Under the pieces are notes generated by a model that did no database searches, was not told the DNA's origin, and saw only the letters and a list, made by a program, of their open reading frames with translations. The position numbers were made by a program, and so were the translations under genes. From the NCBI GenBank assembly GCA_951213105.1, contig OX578146.1, positions 48,887,275-48,951,274 on the forward strand: 64,000 nt of DNA. Direction: 5' to 3'. How positions within the stretch are numbered: position 1 is the stretch's first letter; each line of letters begins with the position of its first letter. This DNA comes from Amaurobius ferox. Its lineage: Eukaryota > Arthropoda > Arachnida > Araneae > Amaurobiidae. Below are positions 11,801 through 26,800 of the stretch, one piece after another.

Positions 11801-14800
11801 AGCCCAAATTGGTTAAAGTCTGGTATATCGACATTTATTGAAGAGGTAAAGAAGGAAGTGGCTTACAGCTTGGAGGCATGGAAGTGGCTTACACCAAAGT
11901 CGCACTTATGATTTTGTCGAGGTCCATAGCGATCCTCAACAATTTTATTGGGATTGTATTATAGGACCTATTCATCCTATAATATAAACACTTGCTGTTT
12001 CTTTAGGACTGCAAACGTTTGGCAAAATTTTATAACCTACTTTGGCAATATATCTTGGTTGCTTGGCAATTCATCCTCGGGGGTCACTATAATAAAGAAG
12101 TACCTTTTTCTCTCACTTTTGAAATTTATTTGCATCAACTAACATATAATTATTTCATGTCATATACAAAAATCTGTTTTACGAACATATTAATGAAATG
12201 AAGGGCTATTTTTCAGTGGTATTATGAAAAACAGCATTCGCGTACACAATCCTGGATATATCTCGTTTAATTGTGAAAATATTTTCCACTTACGCTATCT
12301 GTTTGCATAGACTAAAATTTTTATAATTATGAGTTGTATACAAAAAATTTATTTTCCAAACATGTTATTTATATAACAAAGGGCAATTTTGCAGCACTAT
12401 TACAAAAAATTATATTTGTATTAGATCCTTGGGTTCTCATTTTATTATGAAAATATTTTCCACTTATGCATCGACTAAAATTTTTATAATTATGAGTTGT
12501 ATACAAAACAGTTGTTTTTCAATCATTATTAATGAAATGATAGACAGTTTTGCAGCAGTATCATGAAAACGACATTTGTATGCGATCCTTGGTGTATCTC
12601 GTTTAATTGTGAAAATATTTTCTACTTATGCAATCTATTTGCGTAGACTAAAATTTTTATAATTATTGCGAGTTATATGTGAAAAAGTTGTTTTTCAAGC
12701 ATATTATTAATGAAATTATGGGCTATTTTGCAGTATTATCGGTGTGTAAAAGTATCAGATAAATTGTATAGAAAACTTGTCTAGATCATAGTATTTGTGT
12801 GGAAAAATTACTGAAGATGAGATATTTTAATTTTGTGTCATAGAAAAATTGAAATTTCATAAAATGTATTTAAATTTGGATGTTCCCATTTTGATAGATG
12901 TAATTATTTAATGTACAATAGAGCTGATGCATTTTAAATTCCATTTTACAATTAACAAGATTAAGTAAATGAGTGTTCATTGCACACTTTTTTACATGAA
13001 TTTAAAATTTTCTCTTTTTTTATCTTTCTGCAATCTCATGCCTGCTTTTTGTTCTTGTGTCAAGCTAATACATCTGTCGATTGAAAATTCCCCCCTGTAA
13101 CATTGTTATCATTATTGCTTTCATCTTCGTTATTTTTGTCTGGATTTAAAACAATGTTTGCAATTTTAGTGTCCATGAGCTTCAGAACTGTATTAGTATC
13201 TTCGTTCATATTCAAAACTTCTTCAATAGCTTTTTCATTGAATAATTCTGTTTTTTTTTTACCTCATATTTTTGCATATTCTAGAAGTTCTTCAGTAATT
13301 TTTCTCTTGAAATGTAAAAACAGGTGAAATTTTCTTTGCTTTCGCTTTGTCCATAAAGTGTGTACATAGTAACAAATTGTGCCATGCATTGGTCAAAACA
13401 TTTATTGTACCACCTCCCACGCTGCTGCAGCATTGCACAAGACATCCTTAATCAAAAAATTTTTCTGGAAGGTTTCAACATCTTGTCCACTATTACAGGC
13501 ATTTTCTTTAAAAACCCTGCCTTATATTTGCACTTAAATGCTCATAAAATACCTTGATCCATTTGCTGGATCAACGAGATACAATCTGGTGGTATTAAGT
13601 TATTCTACATTAGGATGTGCAGAAAAGTTATCTACGAGTAGAAGCAATAAAATTTTGCTGTTCTCAGGCACACTGATGAGGCAACAATCATTTTATGTTT
13701 CCATGGCACCACAAAATGGCTTTTAAATCATTTATAAAATATCTCTTGTGTTACCTATGCATGTTTATTAGCTTTATAAATGATAGGGAATGCCTTTGTT
13801 GGGTTGCTTTTGCTATTTAATAATTTTAGGAATTTTGTTTAGTAATCTGAACGGGTTCAGGCAACTTATTTATGTATTATTATTCTCTTTTCTTAAATTT
13901 AGTTAGGCTTTTGATATTCTTCTGTTCCAAATACATTCTATTCCATAGGTTTTATGTTCCAAATGGCTAGAGTTTATTCTGTTTAGGTTTTAGCAATTTA
14001 AATTTATTTAAATTGGCTAATTTGTGGTTCCATTTATTCCCCTTTTTATTCCCTTTGATTTGATTCTAAATTAAGTTAAAGTTCTCGGTTAAAAATTTGT
14101 TGATTTATCGCAATTTTTCACTTTTATTCTATTTTCAGCTTTTTAAGTATTTCAGAATCGTCTATTTTTATAAATTATTGCTGAATTTGTATATTCCAAA
14201 TCATTTTATCTCTTTTTAATTTTCTTCTGCTTTAAAATTTCTGTTCTCTTCTTTAAAATATTCAGTTTTTAATTGGTTGACTGTAATATTAAAATTGTCT
14301 GTAATTAATTCTTTTATCGTTCATCGAATAGTTTTATTTGCGATTTGTGGTAGCGACTTTGCCACTATATAATTGCCGTTCGCAGTTTTTTCCGCCAATT
14401 AGAGCAAAGAAATGTAGACCTCTAAAGTTGTAGTTACATTTCGGCACACACGTTCGATTCCTTCAGAACAAAATATTCTATTATCCCCGGCTAAGCCTGG
14501 GATATACGATGGAATATATGATGTGTCTTTTCTGAGATGAGGATGGCTGTATTTAGTTTGTGACCAACATTCCTTTGTCGCATTTTATTTGAATCCTACT
14601 CCCGTGCTCTCTGAAGTTGTTTTGCCTAGAAGCTGTGAGAGCCGGGCTTTTGTTGCTTCTAGACTGATAGTCTGAATGGAGATAGATGCTAATTCATTTC
14701 CTGTTATCTAAATTTTGATCCAAGAAACTCTGAGCTGTTTACGATGCCTGCTGAAAAGTTTTACCGGCCAGCTAAGTATTTGTTTCTCCCTGGTTGTGCT

Positions 14801-17800
14801 GCTCGTATTATGAAGATCGGGATCATCATTTATGGTGAAAAGCACTGGACATATTCTATGCATTCAGTTCTAAGGTCAAAGGTCTGGTGCAGCTGTGTGG
14901 AGAAATTGTTATTTCATCGTTACTAAACATCCTGTTTGGAATATCCCTTTCGAATTTGGATCCGGCTGGAGGTTTTCCTAACTGCTGATGGACTTAACCC
15001 TCCTATGCCATGTTTTGCTTTTCAAGAGGTGTTCGCTAAAAAATTTGATGAGATTTCTGTGAAGTCCTCTTCTGCAGATCTCTGAAGTTTATCTTGGAAC
15101 TTTTGGTGAAATCCTTTTTAATTCTGTTCCTCAGTAGTAAAATAAGTTTTTGTTCTAATTTGGTGGGAATAAGAACCCTTGACTTATAAATTGTAAGTCT
15201 CCAGAACCTGTAGGTTTTCTTTGGGTATTTAAAATGTAATTGTAATTCTTATGTGTAATTGGGTTTTTAACTTTTAGTTGGCATGTTAATTATGTTCTAA
15301 ATTTCCTTTTTGCTAACTGTTGTTCCTTTTTATTCCAAATTCTGGTTTGGCAAATAATTCTATAATTTTAATATTTTTATATATTAATTATTTAACATTG
15401 TTTTTTATAAAACTTAATATTTTAACGTTTTTACTACCACTCTACGTCTGACCAATTCATTTATTTATTCGTTTATGATGTTTAATTTGATTATTATGAG
15501 ATGTTAAAAGGTTGTAAAATGTTTTAAAAGTTCTTTAAAATTTAAGTAAATTTTTAATAAATGTTAGATTTAGAAAACTTAAACTCTGTGTTCTCTCTCT
15601 TTGCATTAATGTGTTTTAATTTTAGGAAAGTGCCATTTTAATATTTTGCAAGTTTACATATTTGTAAATTTAGGGTAACTGGTCAGTTGGCACCCTTTTC
15701 TGGCACACTTCGGTTTATTTCAGAAATATTTTAGGAACTTGGATTGTTATCAGGATGATTTTAGGAAAATGTGTATTCTCTTCCCAACACTTTAAAGGCT
15801 TTGGAATTGCTGTTTTTCTCCAAAATCATTAATTTATGCTTAAGCATGCTCTCAGCATTAGAGCATAAAAGAACAGTTAATCATTCTTTTGAATCTTTGA
15901 ATCCCGAAGGTGCAGTTTCATTTGCCATCATACATGCCTTTCTTGGCACATACCTTCAAAGTAAGGTAGTTTCATCGGTATGGTAGATGTGGTCAAGAGA
16001 AAGATTTCCCCTCAGAATTAAATCTGAAAGCTCATCTGAGTCAGACTTTGCTGCCTCTGAATCTGTCGATAACTTTTCACTTCATATTTTTGATAAACAA
16101 AGTCCATTTCCTTATTTGAACCTTGTAAAATAGCCTGTAAATTAATCACATATCGTTGTATGGCAGAGTTCTTTGCAAAATACTTGAGCGTGAGCCATTG
16201 TAATTCCTCGATGCAGTTGGCAATTCTCACTTTGTTTTAGTTCTACACTTCGTCTTTGTTCATCCATACCATCAGAATTTTATCTACATCCACTTTTTTT
16301 GTCATATGTAAAGTTTTTCTTTTATCTATTAGCTGTGGAATGTCTGAGTTTGCATGAAATCTATGTATTTTTTCCTTTTGTTTTTTAAGGTAGTAAACTA
16401 TTGAAGTTCCGATATCATAAACTTCAGTTATCATTTTAATTGACATTCCACTATCCAATTTTTTGAAATTTTCAGCTTTTTATTGGATACTTAATGCTAA
16501 ATGCTTCCTTTTCTTGATGTCAGATGCTGAACTCTCCACTGCTCTTTTGGACATTTTTTCCATTTAATTAGCATTTATAAAAATATTTACTAAAAACTAA
16601 TGAATAAAACTTACTCATAGACTATGACAATCCATGTCGTTCTCACTTGTTATAATTCAATTTTCTCTTTTTTAAAACAGTCATTGATAAACTGTTGTTC
16701 GTAAATTATACATCATTTCATTATGGCACAACAAGCAAGAACGATAATTTATTATATATTACAAATCTGCTGTACATCAAACAAAAGAAGTATTTTGTTT
16801 TTAATCTTTAGGTTTTAAGGAAATTAGCAACTTCCATTGAAGACATAAAAAAATCCCTTGCATATTTACCAGTTTTCTGGTTTTTCTGAATTTCTTAAAA
16901 TTGGTCCGTTACTATATATAGAACGAAAACATCTTATATGTAAAGAAATGTACAGAGTATAATACCAAAATAAATTGTGATAATTATCAATACACCCAAG
17001 CAACAGAGACTTATCTACCTGTAAAAAATCTGTGCTTGAAGAAGTTATGTAATGAGAGTAATATTTAGAAAGTTATTTTCTTAAAATTCTCATAAATTCC
17101 TTTATAGTTATAAAAATCTGCCCAATTTCATTTTATTTAAGTGATATCTTAGGAAACATTGTACTTTAAAAAAATATAAAATATGTTTTTATTCATACTA
17201 AAAAAATATAAAATATGTTTTTATTCATACAAGATACAAGATATTAATATGCTCATTAAATGTTTTAGAAGGAGCTTCCTCTAGCCTTAAGCCACTATGT
17301 TAAACTCATAAGTTCCACTAGCAATCAACAAAAGGCGAGGCAGTTATTTTCTCTGCTGGAATTTGGTGTCACAAATAATTTTATTCCTCAGCGGTAAGGT
17401 TTTCTTATTTTCTTGCATGTTTAAAATATATATAATAAATGGTTTTATTTGACTTATAAATTTATAAATCTATATTGTTCAAATTTACTAATGTCATAAA
17501 GAGTCATCAGTTTTTTTTTTCTGTTTTTGGTAGGAAGTAATGCACAGATATAGATATGAAAATGCAGCACCTTTAATTTTTTTTATTGTGATTTTTTTTT
17601 TTTTTTTGCCAAATTTTATCAGTCACCAAATTTTATTTAATATATTTATCCTTTAATCAATTTTTATATAACTTAGATGTCCCATAATCACTAATATATT
17701 AGTTCATCGTAAATACTAACAGGTTTGAGTTTGTTAAAAATCAAACTTAGTTTTAACTAAAAGCACTATTTTTGGTAAAAATAATTACAAAAAAGTTAAG

Positions 17801-20800
17801 AGCCAATTAAAAAATATTATTTAATGTAGTAACAGACTGATTATACAGAATCCTTCAGAATGGTATTTTTCTGGATTTCTGATTCTTAGCCAAAATGACC
17901 GCCAAATGGCAAATTATGTTGATTTAGCACTGATTTCTGATCAATGCTTTATGGCAACCAGTTGAATTGTTTTAAGTGTCTATCCCAAAAATAGGTAATA
18001 ATTGTCTTATCCAGTAGATTGTTTATGCTGCTAGTGCTGGGAATCATGTTATTTCATATTACCTGTATGACAAATGCTTATGATAGGAAAGCATTTTCTA
18101 AAGTGTGTCATTGTATGTAAACTAAAATATTACTTTCTATTCTTTGTTTTGATACACTAACCAAAATAAACAACCCAATCCCAGAAATAGGCAGTCTTTA
18201 CTTTGTCTGGTAGATTGTTTTTGTTTATGCTAACTTTACTGATTCATGTTATGTGTTAATGAATGTTTGTTAGGAATGAGTTTTCTAAAGCTTGACTATG
18301 TTTGTGAATCTAAATTTTACCATTTATTCTTTGTTTAAATATATAAACTTAAATTATTTTAATTTTAATACAAGTTTGTGAATTTATGACTTTCATTAAA
18401 AATATGAAAAAGAAAAAAAATTCAGAAAATTAGAAAAACATCCAGATTTTGGAGGTTGTACTATATTAAAGGTTACAACAATTGAAAATAACTACTAATT
18501 GTATAAAATTATTTTTACATTCTGCAATTTATAATTATCTTTGAACTTGGAAACTAAAATTTATTTTATTACAAATCTTTTACAAAAAGCAATAAGGTGT
18601 TCTGTAATATCTAGTTATTTTACATTATGATTATCAACATTAAAAAGAACTTTCTGCTGCACAATTCATCAAAGCTAAAATTTAATTTCAGTTAATCCTT
18701 AAGAAATGTTTGACTTGTTCTCTTTCTTAATTGCTAAAACTCTAAATCACAGACTATCCATCTTATGTGGAAAAACATCTTAATAGTGAAAAGTATTATT
18801 TGTAGATACTAAGACAAATAGGCTTATCTGCAAATAAACAATTTTATGTGGAAAAACATCTTAAAAGTGAAAAGTATTATTTGTAGATACTAAGACAAAT
18901 AGGCTTATCTGCAAATAAATGTACAGGATTACAATAAATCAAACTGTTGCTTGTAAGACAAAAACTTACATGACTTCCTTGAAGAAAGCAAGCATATGTT
19001 TAGATGTTTCGGGGACTTTATAAGCCCACTTCTTCAAGCCAAAAGAACAGGTAGAACAGTAACAGTATGCACAGTTAACAACTGCTAAGGATGAACTGCC
19101 AAAACAGCAGTTCGTTATAACATCGTCTCATATAATACCATCGAAACAATTGTAGTCATCTAACTGACATATGCCTTCTTCAAGGATGTTGTGTAAGTTT
19201 TTATCAAACATATAGGATAGTCATTTTTATTTTAGGATAAATTTATGACCATATTTGATTTTTTGTTACAGGCCTTACTATTAAAAATACTTTGGTTTAT
19301 TTCATTTTTCGCATTTTTATTTTGGATATTTTCAATTTTTTCCTTATTTTGAAATTTTGCTACTATTTTATACTAGTTTAGTTTTAGTTACCTTTTTGTT
19401 TTTGGTGATTTTTCACATTTTCTAAATTTATTCCCTATTATTTCTGTATGTTTTCAGAATTTTTAAAATTTTCAGGTTCTTTAAGCAATTTTCAGTTCAT
19501 ATTAATTAATTAATTAATTAAAAAGAAATCTTTGGTAATTGTTTTGTAATGAACATGAAAAATTTAGTCGTTTTTCAAGTTTTTTTTTTTTTTTAATCTG
19601 AAATTACAGATTAGTTTTGAATGTATGTAATTTCCTACTTTTTAACATTACCGTCACTCATTTTTAAAGAATTTTACAAATACTGTTATTTGTGGTTAAC
19701 TTTATTAAGTTAGGTTGTTAATATGTTTACTAATTGCAAGTCTTAGCTGCTTTTTTCCTGATTTTTTTTATCAGTAATTTCTTGACATTGATTCTGTAAT
19801 CCTTTGGTAACTGTAATCTTAACAATTTGGCTTTTTATAAGTTTTATCTTATATTACTAACTGAATAAACATTTTAATTTTTTCAATTTTTCATTATTAC
19901 ATGTACTTTTTAGTCAAGTTCCTAAGCGATTTGCTGATTTTTTCTTCATATTTTTAATTTTCTGAGTTTAAATGATATAAAATAAAATCTTCTTTCATCT
20001 TAAAGTTACATTAAAATTAGAAATTTGTTTATTGTGAATTATTGACTATTTTTTATTTCCCAATCAAAAATAAGTGCTGCTTATAAGACAAAATCAAATC
20101 TGCAAGCACAAATCAGTTAAACATAAAACTATTTGACCTTGTAATTACTAGTTTTTTTACAGTTGGCTCATCCATGAATACAGCAATGGGTTTTATATTA
20201 ACCTTTTGAGATTTTTTCTTTGTTTACATCATTTATGTCCTATTAGCAATCAGAAATATGGCACCTCAAAGAAAGAGGAAGAAATTACTTTCTGAAATTT
20301 TGGATGAGTAAGAAAGGATTGATTGCCAGTTTCTAACAGTAGACTCTTTCCTTAAATACTAATATACTGGGTTTTATTTCAATGGTCTTTATATCTTTCC
20401 TTTGTTTACATGGTTGATGTCTGATTAGCAAAGCAGATGTAGCACATATCAATGAAAGAAGGAATTAGTTTAGGAAATTTCTAAAGAGTAAGAAATTGTC
20501 ATACACCAATATCATTTGTATGAAGTTTAAAAAATATGCATGATTTTTGTGGCCCCTCATTATACATGGTGCTAATATACATTCTTTTGCAAAAAAAAAA
20601 TGAAGCACCCCTAAAAAATAATCCGATCATCTCGAACATTCGCATTCAAATTCCTTTATACCAAATATGCAAAGGATTAAATTTGGAAGGCCAATGAGTG
20701 TCAACTTCTGTCATAGTGCACATTTCTACTGCTCTATGACCGAGCATCCTATAAAAAACAGGTTAAAAATGTGGATGGTTTATCTTTGCTCGCTATCGGC

Positions 20801-23800
20801 TTTGCAGTTCCGTGGAGACACAGCCAATAATGCTGTTATGACGTTGCCGAAGACCTTATAAGCAACTAGACGAGTTCAAACGTGGTCATATAGTCGGGAT
20901 GTGTGAAGCTGGCTGGTCATACCTAGCAATAGACTAACACCTGCACCGAACGGACACTGCTGTGCAAAGGTGCTGGCAGCAATGGTTGCTGCAAGGAACT
21001 CATCAGTGGAATAAAGGCTCTGGAAGGCCAAGGTGCACGAATGCGATGCAATATTTGATGATTGACAGACCCAAACTGTCCCAATAGCATCATTGTCTGC
21101 CATCCAACGTGCTACAGCCTCTTCCATACCACCCGTGGTACTTTCCACCATTTCACGGTGCTTGGCTGATGCTTGGTTGAAATGAAATGAAATGAAGGTG
21201 GGTGGCTCCAGAAGAGCCCAGCACATCGACCAGAGGTCTATTGTACTACCCCATAATGTTTGGTTACACTCAAGGCGGCCTTTGAGATGTTTGCCTATAA
21301 TCCCACAACACCGACAGAGTCGTTTGGAGTGGTGGTGTAGCCGACATGGCTACCAGCAGACTGGCATCGCATAGTGTTCAGCGATGAATAATGCTTCAGT
21401 CTTTCAGCAGATGACCATTGGGTACGTGTGTGGAGGCGCCAGGGCCAGCACAGCAGTCCCAATAAGCCTTTATTTTACACAGGCACACAGCCCCACTGGT
21501 GTGATGGTGTGGGGTGCTATCTTTTACAACAGCAGGTCGCCCCTAGTCATCCAGCATACAACTTTAATAGCTCAACAATATGTTGATGAAATCCTGCGGC
21601 CGTTTGCATTATCCTTCATGGCACGTCATTCTGGAGTCATTATCCAACAAGATAGTGCCATGCCACATACTGATCGCATATCTGTGGACTGTCTCTGTGC
21701 TGTTGATACTGTTCCTTGGCCAGCAACGTCACCAGACCTTTCACCAATCAAGCATGTATGGGACATGCTAGGCTGCCAGAATCAGGCACCCCGAAATGTA
21801 GCAAATCTGGAGCAACAATTGAGGAATGCCTGGCAAAATGTATCGCAGGATGACATTAGGAAACTTTAATGCTCCTTACCTAGACGTACGTATATAGGCA
21901 CGCATTGCCGTTAAGGGGAGTTTCATCAATTACTGATTTGAAAATTCAATGTGCAATTGCTAACCATTGATGGGTCCTGCTGTCTTGATTTTGTAATCAT
22001 TTCATTTCCTGTGTATGAGCTGTACACATATTTAATTCCAATAAAAACATCACTTTCTTCATGGTGCTTCATGTTTTTTGCAAAAGAGTGTACATGCTGC
22101 CCTTAATACAGTCTGAGCTCGCTAATAACAGGCTTGTTTATATTAAATGACCAGTTATTGTGAAGTTTTAAGCAGTTAAATTTTATTAAAGCTCAACTGT
22201 TTATTAAGTAATGTACATTGAAAGAAACATAAGTAATTAATAATTCATACTTTTTTGCTTGTCACTTTTATGCAATTGCCTAGGTTTACTTGTTAGCAGA
22301 TTTTGCTATATGTTAGTTATTATTTTCATTCATACTGTCAATACCTACCCTTGTATTATATTATATCCATGATATTGCTTATTCTCTTATTTTGATATTA
22401 CTTATGTTTATAGGCTAGTTTGTGAAACTCTTTTAAAATGTGAAGCCCTTGTATATACTAATGAAGATTTCTGGTGTCAAAGTTTTCTGTTAATTGACAA
22501 AATTATATCTGGTGTTGATTATAAAGTAAGCATTTTAAAAATAATTTTAAAGTGATATTTTTTTCTTCTTTTTAAAAGTTGAGATCAGTAACTCATATGA
22601 CCTACAGGTCAAATCTGAAACACAACATTAGACTTTTGTTTAGCCTCCCAAATGCTTCAAAGAATTTTGCTTATAGTGGAATCTCACTAATTCAATACAT
22701 CTGCTGGATGTACCTTTCATTTGAGCAGAGGAGTTGAAAGTTATAATGAGGTGTGTGTGCATGTAAAATAATGTTTTGATTATGCTAGCATACGATGGAG
22801 TTTTCAGCGAAATTAGAAATCATGAAACATCGACGAAATTGCAAAACCATAACATGCCCTTCAAAATGAATGATATGAAAAGGAAGAGCAAAAATATTGT
22901 AAACTGCACTAGTAGGATGGGTTTATCGTTTATGTGATGGAAATGTAAAAATAAGAAAAAAAATTGTCTTCCACTCACATTGATATAGTATAGACAATAT
23001 GATATATTAGTTTGTCTAGCAATGAAGTTGGGGTGTATCTTGTAAAATCTTTTTGTGTAATTATGTAATGATTTATGTAATAATAGTGATTTTGTGTAAC
23101 AATTCTTTGTGTAATTTTTGTGTATTGATAAGTAGATTTGTGTACATACTGTTTACAAAAACAACTGAAAAAGTTTCCATATGTTTGCTAATCTGCCTGT
23201 TTTCTTAATCTGTTACCCCCTCAGTCTCAATCCCTGAGTATTAGTGTAGTTCTTCTGTACTTTTTCTACATATGTAGTACAATGAAAGTATTGTGGACAT
23301 GTAGGAGTATTGGATTGTTATATTAAAATAAGAATAAAAATCATTGTTTTGAAATTAGTAATATTTTAAAGATTGCTCTAGATAAAATATTCTAATTGTC
23401 AAACACATGCAAAACCCCACTTTTAAGAAACACAGGGAGATGAAATGGGCCTGTATATAACCATCCAACAGAACTAATGGTATTGACAGATTTTGAATAT
23501 TTGCTTTTAGTATGAGCACCCAAGCAAGATCTTTGAATGCACAAAATATATACCCACAAATACTAGGGACACAATTAAAGTTTACTAAATAAAACTTGAC
23601 TTGCAATTTGGAGCAAAACACAAGTACTTAGATCTTTATGTCTGAGTTTTATTTTCTCAATTTTGAATTGAAGTGAAAATGTATGCATATATTGAATCTG
23701 TACCATTAGTCGTAGTTTGAGTAATGACAATCACTAGTATAAGTTGTTGAACTTAATAGATTCACAATACTTTTAGTAATATTAATATGTGGAATGGAAT

Positions 23801-26800
23801 GGCCCAGACTTCAGGAAATCAGCAAAATCTAGCTTGTCCACAAAGATGGCTATTGAGATTTTTACCCATTCTCGAAATTATTACCTATCCTATGAAACTG
23901 TAAACGTATGTTTTGAAACATGTGTAACAAAAATATTTTTAATTTTTTGTTACTCATTTTGAAATACATATTTTAATTTTAATTGTCGTAAGTTGAAAAA
24001 TAATCTTATGTCGAATCCTTTGCGACATTCTGATTAATCAGGTTTTTATTCTTTCAGTCAGTTTTTGGTTTTTGGGGATCTTAACTCGAATTAAAATACA
24101 TAAACAAAGGTACATCACTTCTCGTCATTTTTATGCACACAAAAAATACAGCTAGTACACTTATTTCTTTAATGTTAACTCCTCTCTGTAACTGAGGAAT
24201 GTTTGATAAAGACTCAAACTGTAGCAGATACACCAAAACTATATAATGAGGACTCCCTTTAATACTTCATAGAAGGAGTTGACAGTGCCCTGTAACAAAG
24301 TTATGCAGGGAGGGAACAAGTCAGAAGTTGACAATTAAATTTTTCCTCAGTGAGTTTATAGTGGGAGGGAGGAGGTGCAGCGGTGCATTCATTATATTTT
24401 TACATTGATGGCTACTTTTTTTTTTTATCTTATGGCTTATAGTCCACCACCAGAATTGGCAGCCCAAGGTTATGCATTTTCCTTTCTACCCTAGGTAGGA
24501 GAGAAGGAATTTTTATGACCCCAAGTCATCAATCCTAAATCAGTGTATGACATTAGGCAGTCTATTTTTGGTAATAATTCTTCGACAGCATCACCTATCT
24601 GATTTTTTTTTTCTATTTTCTTCTTATCAATGCTCTCTAACTACTTACAATAAGTAATCAAGATCTGTCGAGCTGTTTTTAGAAGAAGTTTAAGCATTTT
24701 CGTAATATAGCTGGGTTATAAAGGAGTTGCGCTTCAATAATGTTAAAATTTGATAAATTAATTATAAGCAGCTGTGCTTCCCTATCCCCCCCTCTAAATG
24801 TTGTTTTACATATAGTGTAACAGTGATAAGTCAGAGCTGGAAAACAATTTACTATCCAAAATTTGATTTATTGATGTTAATAATAAACTGTACTTTAAAA
24901 AGGGAAAATTCAACTTTAACTATTTTAAATATTGTAAATTATTAAGGTTTCATTGTGTTTGCATTTATGAGGGTATCTAAATTAAGTAGCATTTTAATTA
25001 TTGTGTGAACATCTATATATATACATTACGCTTAGTTATATAGGTAAAGAAATGACCTAATTATCATTTGCCGAATGTTTAGCCTTAATTACACTATTTA
25101 ATCCTTTGCTGATGGCGGCATTCCAAAACTGCTGTGGGCCAAAGGATGGAGCATTTCACTTCTGAATTGTTCCCAAAGGATGACATATTTTTTACACTAG
25201 GCCTAACTCCCCAAAAATATTCACTAAAAATCACCATTCATTCTACTTTTTTCAGGAATAAAGGAAATACTTATTTTGATATGTTCCACACAAATTATCT
25301 GTTATTTAAATAGTAAAAATTCAAAGGATTAAAAATGATTAGTTTACTTAATTAAAATGTTATTTGTTATGCAGGAAAAATATCCCAATAATTGTATTCA
25401 AAACTTTATATAGCTAATAGAGATTATGTACAATTAAGAAGAAAATAACATTGTTACTAATTAATACGCCTTGTACGTATGATGTATTTCAAAACATGGA
25501 TTCATGTACAGACCAACATTGCAACTTTGCATTCATAAAAACTGTCTGTGCGCTCATCAGAAATACCAAAGTTCCATGAATCTTCACTATCTTTATTACT
25601 TTCATAACTATTCAGTTCAATTATCATGTGAATATATTCTTCTATACATAGAAAACATCTTGACCCAGCCATTCTTTTATCTGAAATAACATAATAAATT
25701 CACTACCGCCCCACATTCCTTTAAAACAAGTGACACCCCTGGGGGGTAAATTATCAAACTTAGTATCAATTGGTATCTTGGTATCAAGATTTTTTCAAGC
25801 CCTTTAAAATGAAGAGTAACATGTTATAATTGGGTACATTTAGAACAATACAGATTTTTCAAAAATTTTCTTGTAAATTTTCAAAAAAAAAAAAAAAAAA
25901 AAAAAAAAAAACACCCAAAAGATTCTGGTATGAGAACGTCGAGTTGAGCTACACTCCAATTAATTTGTTTTTCATTTCAGGTGTTCAGGTGAGGAGTAGT
26001 GAGTACCATAGTAAAAATAAGAATATGGAGATATTTTGTCTGCGAATTGAGGTGGTGTATGTGTGTGTGTGTGGTGGTGGTGGGGATCGTTAGGTTGGCT
26101 TATACTCAAGAAAAAATAATCTTGCACAAACAATCGATCATGCAATTAAAGGTCTTGAACAAAGAAACTTCATAACCAAACAGGAAATAATGTTTATCTA
26201 CAGTATAAAAAAAATCGGGAGTCTCCCGGTTTTTCACTATATCTCCCGGTCTCCCGGGTAAGTCGCTCAATCTCCCGGTTTTCACTCAACGGCCCTTATT
26301 TTCCCCCTTTCTTTGCAGAAATGCAAATTGTGATTTTTAGTTGTTTTCCGCGATGCAGTTTTCTGCTACTGCGATGTAGGAATGGATCGCGATTGACGTT
26401 TGTATTTTTGTATTTGTATCTACAGGTTACAAAAGTAAAAAATCTGAAATAGATCACGAATTTTCTGAAAATATTACGAAATGAGAAACGAAGTCACAAA
26501 TTTTGAAATCGAAGTTTTCCCGTTTTTTCGTCTAAAAATGCATTTCTCAGCTATTGTGTAATCGGCGCTCGTAAACGGCAATTATTCCCACAGCGTCACG
26601 AGAGAAATGACCAATGATTATCTAATTAATGTGGGAAAAACGCATTTGCATCGACTAAAATTTTATTAAATTATTTTGTTTTATATACAAAACTATTGTT
26701 CAATCATATTAATGAAATGAAACTATTTTTTTCAGCAGTAGCGCTAAAAACAACGTTTGTGCATGATCCTCCTTATATTTCGTTTTATTATGAAACTATT

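Larger units (their letters stand above)
20580..22090 (+). mobile_element. Tc1-type DNA transposon with intact ends
   Basis: The terminal inverted repeats match over about 30 bases: CATTCTTTTGCAAAAAA..ATGAAGCACC on the left and CACTCTTTTGCAAAAAACATGAAGCACC read from the right. The element is flanked by TA on both sides (20578-20579, 22091-22092), the Tc1/mariner target. Length 1511 bp. It encloses one decayed transposase gene. Confidence 0.93.

Noticed and set aside
20876..21226. Minus-strand frame of 116 codons
   Set aside because: It is antisense to the Tc1 transposase, whose conserved motifs are on the + strand.
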